A stretch of 64,000 bases of DNA from Mesocentrotus franciscanus (taxonomy: Eukaryota > Echinodermata > Echinoidea > Camarodonta > Strongylocentrotidae). The position numbers were made by a program, and so were the translations under genes. Where the stretch lies: assembly GCA_037976565.1 (NCBI GenBank), contig CP137673.1:2786218-2850217 (forward strand), in the 5' to 3' direction. Of this stretch, positions 35,248 to 48,150 are shown in pieces. How positions within the stretch are numbered: position 1 is the first letter of the stretch; every line of letters starts with the position of its first letter. The notes beneath the pieces were generated by a model. The model had not been told where the DNA came from. It worked only from the letters and a program-made list of their open reading frames with translations, and searched no databases.

Positions 35248-35544
35248 TTACCCCATGGTAGGGATTGACATCGATACCGCCATCGCGGACATGACAACGT
35301 AGAGTAGTTTAGTGGTCGACCAGCCGTTGATGACCAGCCCCGCCACCAGGGCGTTGCCGCCGTTGTGGTTGAAGTTGTTGCATTCGTCGCCGTTACAGCA
35401 CCATTCACATTTACGGATGGATTCGGTCTCACTGCATTTGAAATCCTTGGGGTCACCGAGGTCCGATGGACAGGCGTCAGTCATGTTACATACCCGTGAA
35501 ATCGTTGTCAGGTTTGTGCCCATTCCAGTATCGACTTTGTGCAC
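35248..35544 (-). CDS. Ly6 gene B exon 6: second half of Ly6 domain and GPI signal
   Basis: 98 codons with no indel against A; 21 changes, 19 of them before the GPI tail. Ends at TAA 35248-35250. Confidence 0.9.
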   Translation of the reverse strand: MHKVDTGMGTNLTTISRVCNMTDACPSDLGDPKDFKCSETESIRKCEWCCNGDECNNFNHNGGNALVAGLVINGWSTTKLLYVVMSAMAVSMSIPTMG

Positions 35545-38500
35545 CTGTAGTCATATAAACACAGAAACATATAAACAAACATATAAACAAACGGGTGAGA
35601 AGAGTTTATGAAAAGATGAATATTCATCTTCTTCTTAAAGGCCGGCTCACATAGTAGCGGCAAAGACCCCGTGAAAGGCGACGGACCTGAAAATCACAAA
35701 ATTTTGGCAGTAAAGCGACGGCTAAAGGGGAAAACACGGCAGCAAGGGACGAATGGCTGCGGTAGGGAACGGAGTCTAGCGAACAAAATCGGACGTTGTC
35801 TAGGCGGCGAGTGACGATGTCTCGACGGAGCCCGGCAACAAGGAACGAGGTCAGACGGCTGGCAGCGGATTGGCTGGCGGCAAGGAACGGCGGCTGACGG
35901 TGGGTTGAGGCGACGATGACACGACTCGGCGGCCGAAATCAAAGCCTGTGTGTGCGGGTCACTGACGTCACAAAACGTGGATCGATATGCAATGCCGCAG
36001 GTACTCGCAAACGACCCGCCATCAACAGTCATCAACCGTCACCCTCCGGCCAAAATTCGCAATCCATCGTCGCACCAAGGTCGTTACAATTTCGTTACTT
36101 GCCGCGCAATGTGTCGTCAGGGTTCGAGATGTGACGTCACTTGCCGTTGTTTTGCCGTCAATGGTCGTTGACAACGACAACTACAACGACTACCAACGAA
36201 ATTGTGACGACCTCAAAACGACTAGAGACGGAATTGCACGGCAGAATTGTCAACATGCTGAAAATTTGCCGACGGACGCGACTGATAATTTCGGCCATCT
36301 GCGGTCGCTAGCGGATTCGTCGGCGACAATTAAAGGCAGCACATGATGATTGGCGGGAAATTCAATATTCGCAGCTTAACGTAGCTTGCGGTACCCCCTA
36401 TTCGTCATAGTGTGAGCCGGCTTTAAATAATTGACCAATACACCTAAAAAGGTTTATACGGGCAGGTAAGGATATGCTGATCGACAGAGAGGGTGTGGGC
36501 GGCGAGGGAGAGGGGGTGGCGACACGACGGTCAGCCGTTCAAGTGCTAACGACGGGTGGTGAAAGAAAGGAATGGATAATAGGACTCAGGTCAAAGTTTG
36601 TCGACAATAATTGTCCTCTAATTTTAGGTTTACATTATGTTCCCTGCGGCAACGGCAGCCCCGTTTGCCCAAAACAAAGTGCACCGTGGGATTTTGACCA
36701 TTTTTTTATCTGTATTCAAGTTTTGTTAGGTCTTGCCAATTTGTTTTATTACGTACTGTCACGTTTTGTTTCGTTCACCCCATTTTACTACGGCCTACTG
36801 GGTTTTTCATCGGCACCGTGACTGCCGTGGAAATTTTGTTGACAGTTTAAAAATCTGGCCCGGCATCCACGGAAATCACGGCCTGTCACGTTTGCCCCTT
36901 CCGCCCCCACCCGCGTTGTCTCATGTCCATCCCGTTTCGTCCACAGTGGCCTGAAACGTGATTGCCGTGGCCGCCGGGAGCATAGTGTAAACCTAGCATA
37001 AAAGGGTGTAAAGTTACGAGACTACGTGTCTTTCCCGTGGCCAGACACGGGGCCAATCGGGTATATACGACTACGGACGACGCGACCGCAGCAATAGGGC
37101 CTTTTCGTTTGGCACGTCCACATAGACGACGTCAAAGATATGACGTCATTTCGGCGATTTGCGCATGCGTCGGGTCGTCTCACGTCGTCAGGCCCGATTT
37201 GAGGACGCGTTCACCCATGATTTGAGGTTCGTCAGAAAACTCGAACCCCGTCGTCAAAATGACGTCATCTTGCTATATCGCAGCGCAAATCAGAAGGGAA
37301 AGACAGAGAGAGAAAGTGATAGAATGATAAAAACAAAGAACAACATAAGGAAAGGTTATAGAATAGATAATGAAAAGATAGAAGAGAAGGTGAAAGATGG
37401 AAAAACAAAGAATAACATAAGGAATGGTAGGAAGAAAATGATAGAACGATAAAAACAAAGAATTACATAAGAAAAGAATGGTAACAATAAAAAATAACAT
37501 ATGGAGAGACAGAAAGAGAAAATGATAAAGCATAGATAATGGAAAGATAGAAGAAAAAATGAAAGATGGAAAAAAAAAGAATAACATAAGGAAAGGTAGA
37601 AAGAGGAAATAAATAGAATAATAAAACCAAACACTAACATAAGAGAAGGTGATAGAAGGAAGAAATAAAGAATAACATAAGGAAAGACAGAAAGAGAAAA
37701 GGTTATAGAATAGATAATGAAAAGATAGAAGAAAAGATGAAAGATGGAAAAACAAAGAATAACATAAGGGATGGTAGGAAGAAAATGATAGAACGATAAA
37801 AACAAAGAATTACATAAGAAAAGGTGATGAAAGGAAGAAACAAAGAATAACAAAAGGAAAACAGAAAGAGAAAATGATAAAGCATAGATAATGGAAAGAT
37901 AGAAGAAAAAATGAAAGATGGAAAAACAAAGAATAACATAAGGAATGGTAGGAAGAAAATGATGGAACGATAAAAACAAAGAATTACATAAGAAAAGGTG
38001 ATAGAAGGAAGAAACAAAGAATAACATAAGAAAAGACAGAAAGAGAAGGTGATAGAATGATAAAAACAAAGAACAACAAAAGAGAAGGTGATAGAAGAAA
38101 GAAATAAAGAATAACATAAGGAAAGACAGAAAGAGAAAATGATAGAATGGTAACAATAAAAATAACACAAGGAGAGACAGAAAGAAAATGATAAAGTATA
38201 GATAATGGAAAGATAGAAGAAAAGATGAAAGATGGAAAAACAAAGAATAACATAAGAAATGGTAGGAAGAAAATGATAGAACGACAAAACAAAGAATTAC
38301 ATAAGAAAAGGTGATAGAAGGAAGAAACAAAGAATAACATAAGGAAAGATATAAAGAGGAAATTAATTGAATAATAAAAAAAAAACACTAACATAAGAGA
38401 AGGTGATAGAAGGAAGAAATAAAGAATAACATAAGGAAAGAGAGAAAGAGAAAATGATAAAGCATAAATAATGGAAAGATAGAAGAAAAGATGAAAGATG

Positions 38501-41500
38501 GAAAAAAAATCATAGAGTAATATACGAAAAATAACATAACAAGTGAAAGAACGAGAAATCGAATAAGCGAGCGGGGGCCATTACGTCATCGTGTAGAGAA
38601 CGGGCCTCGACTACATACGAAAAGGGTTATAAAGTAGTGAACAGGACGGGTCGACTGCTGCCAATTCGCATCGTTAGAGGACGGGAACGGCGTCCTCGTC
38701 CACACAAACGAAAAGCCCCTAATCACGTGCGTGCAACATACGCGAAACCGAAGCGTGAGGAGAACTTCAGTCTGTTTCGCGAACGCTGACCATGTAGAGA
38801 TTAAGTCGCTGACTACCGTTAATCAAGTCCATTCGTTTACGTTCAGTTGTCCAAAAGGAGACGTAGATGGCGTTCCCCTCTGTTCGTCAGTTTACACCCC
38901 CTTTAACCTAGCACGGGCTAAGCAAATTAGAAAAGTCTTCATATCCTTAAATATACACGTACCCCTTCAAACAAATATGAATTTCCCTCTTTTCTCGCTC
39001 TCTCTCTCTCTCCATCTACTCTTTTGATCTCTCTCTCTCTCTTTTCTTTCTCTCTCTCTCTCTCTCTCTCTCTCCATATATATATATATATATATATATT
39101 TTCTTTCTCTCTCTCTATCACGTATTCCAAACATGATTTCTATTGGATATACAATAGGCGAATGAAATTGCTCTTGATTTGATTTCTCAATAGTATTTGT
39201 GATCGTGCCCATTGTATTTCTTAAAAAAAATACCAATTCACTGAATCAAATAATCACTTCACAAGGACATACGGAGTGAGATATGAGTTGGTCTAATGGT
39301 ATAAGTTAATTTCACCTACAAACTCAGACGGACCCCTGTTCGAAACCTAATCACGTCTTTCGGATAGCGCCGTTAATATAAAGGTTGACCACAGACTGGG
39401 AGGCGTTTTATTTTAGAACAATTACCCCCTGGACAATCAATCCCCGGCCAATTACCAGGTGGAAAATTACCCCCCCCCCTTCAAGGACAAATACCCCCAA
39501 GGAGAATTACCCCCAGAAAACTACCCCAAGGACAATCACCCCCGCCCTCCCGAACATATTTATTTTCAGTTCTGGATACAAAATAAAATCAGAACACATT
39601 AAAAACATATATAAGGAAATATGAACTTATTTTGAACAGAACTGGCCAGGACTCCAAGATAAGCAAAGCTTGATGCCTTGTGAGCCCTGATAATTAAGTA
39701 TATGTACAAGCAAAATACATAAATGACGGAGTACCTGGTGTAGACTTCCCCTTTAATGAACCGGGGGTGGGGTAATTTTCAGAGGTGATGGGTAATTGTC
39801 GTCGGGGGGTAATTTGTCCTAGGGATAATTTTCTGGGAGGTAATTGTCCTGGGGGAGTTGTCCTGGGGTGTGATTTTCCGGGAAGTTATTTTCCAGGGGG
39901 GGGGGTATTGTCCTTAGGGGGTAGTTTTCCGACAGGTAATTTTTCGGGAGTGATTTTCCAGGGGGTGATTGTTCCCATATAAAAAATACCTAATTACATA
40001 CACACGTACTGTACGCACATATGTTTATTTAGATTTCCATACCTTATGAAATTTCCATTTTTTTTAATTTATTTTTTGCCAGGAAGATCATGTAGTGTCC
40101 GGTGGCCGGTGGGCTTAGCAATCACGCACACACACACATACACACACACACTTTTTGTTCCTCCCTCCCTCCCTCCTTCCCTGCCTCCTTCCCTGCCTCC
40201 CTCCCTCTCGTCCACCCTCTCAAAATCAGTCGAGCAGTCTAACACACACCCACACAACACACACACACGCGCGCAAACGCACGTGAACTTACCCTGCAAG
40301 AACGACATGTATCTATCGATTCGATACCGGTCATAGTGCTGGTAGGTTGATCACCGTTGCAGGTACTATCCTTGTCTCCAGAACAAGAGAGGCATCGAAT
40401 AGTCTGACAACAACAATAGAATCAATAACAACAAGAAATAATTTGGAAGTACACCCCGATATTAAGTGAAGTATAAATGAATTTTTTTAAAATAATTTGA
40501 TTGAGCTCAAACTTTCATTGATCTGTTTTTCTCATTATTCAATTTTTTTCTTCAATAACCGGGTGGAATCGTCTTTTGTTGATCGTTAGCCCCGCAAAAT
40601 TGATAACTGTATTACAGAGAACTTACTTTAAACACATCCTCCAGAATTATAATTTCAAGATATGTGCATGAATTTTCCCTATGAAAATACCGATGAACGT
40701 TTATTCAATCGAATGGCATTAATAAGAAGTTGGTGATATTTTACGCTTGAGTGAGCACTGGACTATTTCGAGAACATCGCGGAAAATGGTTTGCACAAAA
40801 ATGATTTTGTCCAGACTTTGAACAAAGTGCAAATCAAGCAATTATCGTAAGTGCCCTGTTAACTATCAATAATTGATTTCAACAATCATATGATCTTGAA
40901 CCCTATATCTAGCTATGTATTACCCCAGTGGCATATCCAGAAATTTATTAAGAAGGAGGGGCAGAATTAACTTTCCAATCCGTCAGTAGTAACTTTCACA
41001 AAAGAAATACATTCCCCTCCCTTTTATTTTTTTTTCCATCAAAGGTACTTTAAACGCCTTATATTTGTATTTCTTTTTTTATAAAAAAAAAGAAAAACTT
41101 GATAAAGAATTCGTTGTTGTGCCCTCCCCCCTTGATTTTTAAAGAGAAAAATAAAACCACCCCTATCCATAGTTGCCCCCATCGCCGAAGGTTTTATTCT
41201 GGTCACCGCAAGATCTTCAACATATTCAAACCAATTCTTAATTAGCTTAGCTTGATATTGGTGTTAATACATGTTGGTGTCAGTTGTAGTTTGGGTGGTT
41301 GTTGGAGTTACATGTTGGTGTTACTTGTAGCTTGGTTGGTTGTTGGTGTTACATGATGGTGTAAGTCGTAGTTTGGTTGGTTGTTGGTGTTACATGATGG
41401 TGTAAGTCGTAGTTTGGTTGGTTGTTGGTGTTACATGATGGTGTAAGTCGTAACTTGGTTGGTTGTTGGTGTTACATGATGGTGTAAGTCGTAGCTTGGT

Positions 41501-44500
41501 TGGTTGTTGGTGTTACATGATGGTGTAAGTCGTAGTTTGGTTGGTTGTTGGTGTTACATGATGGTGTAAGTCGTAACTTGGTTGGTTGTTGGTGTTGGTG
41601 TAAGTTGTAGCTCGGTTGGTTGTTGGTGTTACATGATGATGTAAGTCGTAGTTTGGTTGATTGCTGGTGTTACAATTAGATTAATGCCATCATAGAGTCC
41701 GAAGGGTGTTAACTCATACCGTTTAACGCAGAGTTAACACTCTTGTTTATAATCATTTAATAACAATTTTCATCTAGATGTTTCTGTAGCTTACCCCTCC
41801 ACCACTGATCATGTTATTCCCTGTAGTTTCAGTTGCCATGGTTAACACTGGAATCAAACAGATGAAGAGAAAGAGAAAGAGGGGGATTCAAGAAAAATGT
41901 ATACGCAATAAGTATGATAGTATGTATATCTTATTTAATGTTTAACAAAGTTTAGGTTTGATGTTACCGACTTCCGAATCCCATTTTTGAAATTTCCCAA
42001 CAAATTGTGCACTTTGTTGATGGAATCACTCAAGAAATAAATAGTTTTTTTTCAAAGTACTCTCAATCCAAATCATTTCGTAGTGTACACATTGTAATGA
42101 ATGAACATTTCCTCCCCATTCCCAATCATGATAATAAAGTTATTCCATGTTTCAAGTTGACAAGCACAATGGTTTAGAGTTTCCCCGATCTATCTTCGTA
42201 TCGCTTCCCATTCGCAGATAACGTCGTTTATTTGTTTGTTTGTTGTTATTTTGTTTGTTTGTTTTCTGTATAAACCGATAAATTATTCAATTAAATATAC
42301 ATAATTACATGCATTGTTATTAGTTTTATATCAAAAGAAATCATATTAGCTGATTAATGAATTAATTAATTGGTTATACATGTTGTACTTATACCATCGA
42401 ATATTATATGCGGAGGCGGATCCAGGAGGCATGACCCCTGTGACAACCGCCCCAACCGCCCAAAGAATCATAGTTAATTCAAGCGTATGCCCTCCCCTTT
42501 CCCGGGCCAATACGTGTGTCCCAATTCCCCCTGGTATGTTTGGAGGACCTGTACAAGATATACATATTTTCTTCTGAGTTATTTCCTTAAAAATTGCAAA
42601 AACTTACTATTTCCAGACGAGCCAGAACCTGAATTGCCAGAAGTGGAATTGCCAGAAGTGGAATCGCCAGAAGTGGAATTGCCAGAAGTGGAATTGCCAT
42701 CTGTCGTCGTATCTGGAAATATAGTACGTAATCATAATGTGGGTTTTAAAGAAATATTTTTATTTCTCATACAGATGCAAAAAGAATTTGTGAGTTTCAC
42801 ATTTTTTTAAATATCAAGTTGGAAGAATATTATAGTAGAATTTTCCCCTGAAATGAAATACTCTGCAATTGCACCAAAGCTACCTGACAAGTTTGGAACA
42901 ATCGTCCATGCCGCATGTGTGTATGTAGTGTATACCCATTTTTGTGTGCAGTTCATCTGATTTTAGGTAGTAATGAGAAGAGAGTAATATCCTCATTATC
43001 ATTAACATTAGAATCAGCTTAATCATCAGCTGCAGCATTATTAAATATCGTCATCGTTATCGTCATCCTTATCGTCATCATCATCATCATCTTCACCACA
43101 ATCAATGTCGTCATCATCATTACTATCACTATCAACATCATCGACATCATCAAGGTCACTTTCAGTAACACTATTGCCATCACCTTCGTCATCGTCACCA
43201 TCGTTGTCGTCGTCATCGTCTCCATCAGCATGATCATCCCAACCATCTTCTTCATCGCCACCATCTTCTTCATCATCATCATCATCATCATCATCTTCAT
43301 CATCATTACCATCCTCACAATCAACATCTTCATCACGACTGCGCATTACCTCATTCATCAGTACCCGATGTCCGTGACGTAGGAATGCGTTATTACCTGC
43401 GCTCATCAAAACCTGTATTGAATCAGATTCAAAGCATTGTTTTGCACCCTTCATTTTGCTTTCGCTTTTCGTATGATGTCAGCGGTGCGTCAAAGACCAA
43501 GCCAGTGTCTGACGCAGGACTACGTCAGCAAATGGCGCTTTACATACAACGGGCATGAAATAAGCCTACCTGTGTCCATCAATGAGTGAAAATATAATGT
43601 TATTCTACTAGTAAATATAGATACTTTGTTATTTGCAATGTGAATAGGTTGTTGATATTCATTATTCTCAGTTTATGATCGACTTAATTATGCCAATGAT
43701 GTTTAGTAATGATAAATTAAAATTCAATTTCGAATTCATTTCATAATCCATACCTGTTGTGTTAGATGGAGCTGGCGTGGTGGTGTTGTCTTGGGCTTTG
43801 GCAAGGCACGCCCCTCCTGGACATTTCATGAACAAAATTGTCATAAATAAGTATTTCCATTGCGTCATGAAGAGTTCATATTGGAAGGACTATGCAAGAA
43901 TCGTTTCAGGACAATTACCCCCAAACAACCACCCCCGGAAATTCCCCCCCCCCAAGGATAATTACCCCCAGGAAAATTACACCCTGGAAAATAACCTCCA
44001 GAAAAATACCCCCAAGGCCAATCACCCCCCCCCCGAGGGCAATTATCCCCAGGAGCAAAAAAAAAAAAATTTTGGCACCCGAAAAAATTTCCTCCGGGAA
44101 GGGTAATTTTTTCCCACCGCACCCTTGGGCGCCAGGGTTAGTGAGCACAAATTTTTTTTTTTCACCCTAAAATTTTTTTTCCCTACGGGAAGGGTTATTT
44201 TTTCCACCACCCCTTGGGCGCCAGGAGAGGGGCCCAACTTTTTTTTTTTTAAAGGGTGTTTTTACCTGTTTAGGAAGGGGACCCGGCCCCTGGCCCCCTG
44301 GATCCGCCACTGGGGCCATCTACCGGGGGCAATTGTCCACCGGGGGGTATGTCCTAGGAGGTAATTTACCGGGGTAATTGTCCACGGACGGTAATTGTCC
44401 TAGGGGGTAATTTTCCGGGGTGATTGTCCTCGGGGTGGTTCTCCTTGGGGTTAATTTTTCCGAGGGGTAATTTTCCAGGAGGCAATTGTCCTCGGGGGGT

Positions 44501-45283
44501 AATTGTCCCGTTGGTAATTGGCCGGGGTAATTGTCCAGGGGGTAATTGTCCTTGAGGGGTAATTATCCCGTTGGTAATTGGCCGGGGTAATTGTCCAGGG
44601 GGTAATTGTCCTAGAACCTGCAAGAATCAACCCGGATTTTTCTTCAGCGTTTCCTATCTTATTCTATCGTGAAAATTGGCATGATTAGCATATATCAACG
44701 TAAATTTAGCATGAGGATACAGCATCATTAGAAAAGACTTCTTGTTTTATTTATAGTTTATTTATTTTTATAGGGTAGCATTGTCAGTTAAATACTAAAC
44801 TGCATTCTACATTGGCCCTGTTAGCCTACACAATAATATGATTTAAGGTTGAAATTATAGAAAAAATAAAATTTTAAGTTCTATATATACATGTACCAAA
44901 TTAATGATTTAAGGCAAATTAAGAATGATATATCAATAATTAAAAATATGTCCTAGGGTGATAAATGATAAATGAGTAAGCCAAAAAGGACAGTTGGAGA
45001 TGAAAAATCTAGTTAAGCAAACATAAGCCAATGTATGATGCGAGGAGTTAGAGGACATAAAAGGTTTTATTTGATATAGTTCCACGAAAGAAAGGCTTCA
45101 ATCATTCTGGATGTGTATAATAAGTAAAACTGTCATTTTATTTTGCCTGTCTGTTCCCATTACTCATTAAAGTAAATTCATTATGTTTGGTTTTTGGTAC
45201 AAGTAAGGCGTAGACTCATTGTTATTTTAATTATCATTAGTATCATAATTATCATTATCATTATTATTATCATTATTACTATT

Positions 45284-45322
<39 letters not shown>

Positions 45323-45617
45323 GTCATTAGTATTATTATTATTATTATTATTATTGTCTCCTCCTTTTGTACCGACTCATCGTCTGCAAATTCAAAAACC
45401 TTATTCCCTACTTTCCCTACTACTCTTTGCTTGGGAGATGGGGGTGGAGGAGGGGTGTGATTTCTAACTGTCGTAAGATAATAAGATCGAAAAGCCCCTC
45501 CCTCTCTCTCTCTCTCTCTTCCCCCATCTAGCGACGGTTCTACTCCAGTTTTATTATTATGTACTCACCCAACACACAGAAAAGTGTTACAGCTAGGTAG
45601 AACATGTTGGCCCCCAT
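35248..45617 (-). CDS. Ly6 gene B: GPI-anchored Ly6/uPAR (three-finger) protein
   Basis: Six exons on the minus strand: 45569-45617, 43754-43816, 42608-42712, 41795-41847, 40293-40403, 35248-35544. Sizes, phases and splice sites equal those of gene A; 678 bases, 225 residues. The signal peptide is identical and the stalk (GNSTS-like units) has few changes. The Ly6 domain starts IRCLSCSGDKDSTC and ends CEWCCNGDECNNF, with the same 12 cysteines as gene A. It has an extra possible sequon at NMT. The GPI tail differs at about two places. Intron 5 is about 4.75 kb against 743 bases in A, owing to nested mobile elements. Both genes look intact, so two cell-surface proteins with the same stem but different binding faces are predicted. 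Confidence 0.85.
35635..36426. mobile_element. 792-base TTAA MITE, only in copy B
   Basis: Starts TTAAAGGCCGGCTCACA and ends TGTGAGCCGGCTTTAA. The inside is GC-rich with many CGACG-type words. Copy A has no such DNA at ~2515. The open frames inside are compositional. Confidence 0.85.
36625..36995. mobile_element. 371-base MITE
   Basis: Ends TAGGTTTACATTATGTTCCC and the inverse of TAGGTTTACACTATGCTCCC. It lies in intron 5 of Ly6 gene B. Confidence 0.75.
37096..38720. mobile_element. 1.6-kb DNA element with an internal satellite
   Basis: Inverse ends AGGGCCTTTTCGTTTGG and AGGGGCTTTTCGTTTGTG. Positions 37290-38520 hold a purine-rich tandem repeat with a GATGAAAGATGG anchor spaced about 170-178 bases, with longer steps of 261 and 316. 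The 324-residue open frame on the minus strand is produced by this repeat. Confidence 0.75.
39000..39118. repeat. CT and AT microsatellites, copy B
   Basis: Counterpart of 2840-3140 but much shorter. Confidence 0.85.
39282..39395 (+). mobile_element. tRNA-derived SINE fragment
   Basis: A-box-like TTGGTCTAATGG, B-box-like TGTTCGAAACC and then a body with CTTTCGGATAGCGCCGTTAA. Absent from copy A. Confidence 0.6.
39415..39975. mobile_element. Foldback element of GGGGTAATTGTCC units, intron copy
   Basis: Left arm 39418-39545 in CCCC orientation, right arm 39765-39975 in GGGG orientation, about 220 bases of spacer. Absent from copy A. Confidence 0.75.
40110..40275. repeat. CA and TCCC microsatellites
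   Basis: CA runs near 40124-40150 and 40240-40272, with a CCCT run between. Confidence 0.9.
40293..40403 (-). CDS. Ly6 gene B exon 5: first half of Ly6 domain
   Basis: 37 codons, no indel against A, five cysteines kept, 18 residues changed. Not opened by an ATG. Confidence 0.85.
41275..41670 (+). repeat. 41-base minisatellite, long allele
   Basis: About nine units of GTTTGGTTGGTTGTTGG plus GTTACATGATGGTGTAAGTC. Copy A has about four. Confidence 0.9.
41795..41847 (-). CDS. Ly6 gene B exon 4: linker
   Basis: One residue change from A (ISGGG for ISVGG). The phase 1 to 0 switch is kept. Confidence 0.75.
42608..42712 (-). CDS. Ly6 gene B exon 3: stalk
   Basis: Seven 15-base units; about five residue changes from A, all among Ser, Thr, Asn, Asp, Ala and Gly. 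Confidence 0.8.
43015..43454 (-). repeat. (ATC)n-rich tract, copy B
   Basis: Counterpart of 6299-6670 with 78 extra bases; the minus-strand Asp-rich frame stays open (137 residues). Confidence 0.6.
43754..43816 (-). CDS. Ly6 gene B exon 2
   Basis: Identical in length to A; one residue differs (SNTT for SNAT). Confidence 0.75.
43908..44615. mobile_element. Foldback element of GGGGTAATTGTCC units, copy B
   Basis: Left arm 43908-44055, right arm 44318-44615. The centre (44056-44316) is an inverted element ending CTGGATCCGCCACTGG, not the LINE found in copy A. Confidence 0.75.
45220..45360. repeat. ATT/ATC microsatellite
   Basis: Counterpart of 9420-9560. Confidence 0.9.
45569..45617 (-). CDS. 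Ly6 gene B exon 1: signal peptide
   Basis: ATG at 45617, same 16 residues as gene A, donor GTGAGTAC. Confidence 0.8.
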
Positions 45618-47224
45618 TCTGATTTTTTGCTGTCCTAGGATTGAAAGAAACTAAAGTTAAGTCACTTTATATCAAAAGTTGTAATATATGGCAATTAGAT
45701 GTTATAGCGGAAGAATAACTGGAAAAAAGCCGAGGCCATCGGCATCTGATTTTGAATGCCCGTTTAATATGTTACGCTACTAGACAAAAACATGTTGCAA
45801 GGATAACGAATTATTATCATCACCATTATTTGTATCATTATTATCATAATTATTATCATTATCGTCATTATCATTATTACCATTCTTAATGATATAGAGT
45901 ATTGAAATTGCAATTTATGCCTTGTTATTTCAACATCCACCCTGTCGGCACTAATTTACACGGCACGCCATCTCATTACAGACTACACTGAAGTCAAGCT
46001 AATTGCCTTGCCGAAATTATTTCATTAGGCGAGATTAAAACTACCTTTCCTTTGAGATAAATTCAACGTGGACACGTTACATTTACTTCGGTATTTGTTA
46101 TGGTATTGTCATAGTAACTAATGATACACTAACATTGTTACACAGCGTTGATATTTTCGACGGAAAGTCACTTCCATCGTCCCGTAAAATTTGCTGGGAA
46201 AGAGGGGAAGGGCTTCTTTTTCTGGAGGGGCGAGGGGAATCGCTGAATCATTTTCGCACAGAGGGAGGGGTTTTCACTATCTCCAAGGACGGATGTAGGA
46301 ACCCCCCATACAAATACTTGTCTAAAATATCTGACGTGCAAGAAATATCAAATTTTACAGAGGCAGAAGGCGTTAGAATGGGTCAAGGATTGTCCGTCGG
46401 TCCTGTAGAGCCCACAAAGGTGAAAATCTACCACAAATTTAAAATTAATAAAAAAATAATAATAATCCCACGCAAAAGACAACATCACCACAATTGTAAT
46501 AACATTGCAACCTTAAATGCAAAAACATTTCGCCTACAAAATTAATGTTTAAAAAAAAAATATATCAAAACATGTGTACCTAAAATTAAAAACTCAATGC
46601 CTGCAAAACACATAAAATGTCAAACCTTCCCAATCACAGAAAATGGCAAATTAGTAGAAATTTGTAGAATTTCGTAAGAGAATGGACGTATGTTGAATTA
46701 TAAAGTAATTGTGTGCTATTCTTAAGGTTAGAATCACATGTCATGCGTTCATAAATAGGATTGGTGCATGACAGACAGCCTTCCATCCCTCCATCCATTG
46801 TTTTTATAATTTAAGAATTTAATTTTGGAAAGTGAGAACATCTTTAAAAAACACCACCGTCATTTAAGAAAATAATACTGGGATACGATATATAAATGCA
46901 TTCTACTAGATCCGCTGCCAGTGAAGGGAAAAAGAAACCTTACTATTCCCATTTATAATTCGCATCTCTTTGAGAGAAGAACAGACATGCTGTAATATAA
47001 TGCACTTTACCGTATAAGGCAGGTATATACCAAAGTAATATGTGTGTTCCTATCCCCCCCCCCCTTCCCTCCCGGCCTATCCCTTTATTTTTACATGTAC
47101 ATGTATGCAGTTATTCAGTTATTGTATTTTGCTTTCCATGTCTTTCTTGTTCAATTCGTTCTTAATACTGTCCCTTTATTCTTTCCTGTTGTTATTTTAT
47201 GTCGTTGCTACACACTGAGTATTA

Positions 47225-48055
47225 AAGGTACCAAATTGCTCTCTTAGGGGTGCAGACCTCTGCTACAATAGCAGCACCCTAGAGGGAGCATTCGTGCACC
47301 CTTAGGGGTGCAGACATTTGCTAAAAATGCAGCACCCAATGCTTCACCCTACTTTGGGGGGGGGGCAATCCTGCACCCTACTTTGAGGTGCAAACTCGAG
47401 CAGAGTTGCACCCTTAAGGTGTAGACGTCGAGTCCGCTTGCGTCATTTTTTAACCTAGGCAAGCCATTATATTATATTAATCATAACTGATTAGTTTTTG
47501 GTTTGCCTCACGATTTATAAAGGCAATAAAATCGGAAGGGATAATTACTTGGATTCGAACCCACTACTCTAGGATTATCGTACGCCGACCTTACCGATTG
47601 AGCCAACGATCGGTTGATGAAAGCACCTAGGATGGTTGGTATAATTTTATAAAAGACGCAGTCCGCTTATTGAGAGGGATCGATAGTCTGTATAGAAGAT
47701 GTACTGACTTCACTTTGTTTCAAGTGATATTGAGCTCATTGCTTTTTGTATAATTATATTATGAAAAAGTGAAATCAATTTTTATCTATGAACATGTTTA
47801 ATCTTGTTCTTGGAATATCGACACAAACTTGAGGACATATTCAACTTTATATTATTATATATTTATCATTAGGCCTTGGTACAGACTACACCGGGTACAT
47901 ATTGCGCACCCTCCAACTTCTCGCACCCATGAGGGTGCACATTTACGCCGCTTGTCAGATGCTGCACCCTGAAAGGAGCAGAACAGTACCCTCTGCCAAA
48001 TACGAGTAGGTAGGTGCAAATCTGCACCCCCATTGCACCCTTATTTCTTAGTGTA
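47225..48055. mobile_element. GGTGCA/TGCACC element, both halves
   Basis: Left half 47225-47425 and right half 47880-48055 carry repeated TGCACCCT and GGGTGCA words facing each other. A tRNA-like segment and AT-rich DNA lie between. Confidence 0.55.
47548..47613 (-). mobile_element. tRNA-like sequence (SINE head or tRNA relic)
   Basis: The minus strand has the A box TGGCTCAATCGGTAAGG and B box GGTTCGAATCC at tRNA-like spacing. Acceptor and T stems do not pair well, so an active tRNA gene is unlikely. Confidence 0.55.
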
Positions 48056-48074
48056 GGCCTACCTGTATGGTATT

Positions 48075-48141
<67 letters not shown>

Positions 48142-48150
48142 CTCTCACTT
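48075..48150. repeat. CT microsatellite
   Basis: Nearly pure TC run. Confidence 0.95.

Noticed and set aside
35694..36346. GC-rich open frames on both strands
   Set aside because: They fall wholly within the TTAA MITE at 35635-36426, which has a skewed composition.
37273..38394. Open frames of up to 324 residues on the minus strand
   Set aside because: They lie in a purine-rich tandem repeat; all minus frames are open and the residues are Phe/Leu/Ser repeats without domains.
41275..41670. CRISPR-like array
   Set aside because: Continuous tandem units with no unique spacers, in a eukaryotic genome.
47548..47613. Functional tRNA gene
   Set aside because: A and B boxes are present but acceptor and T stems do not pair.
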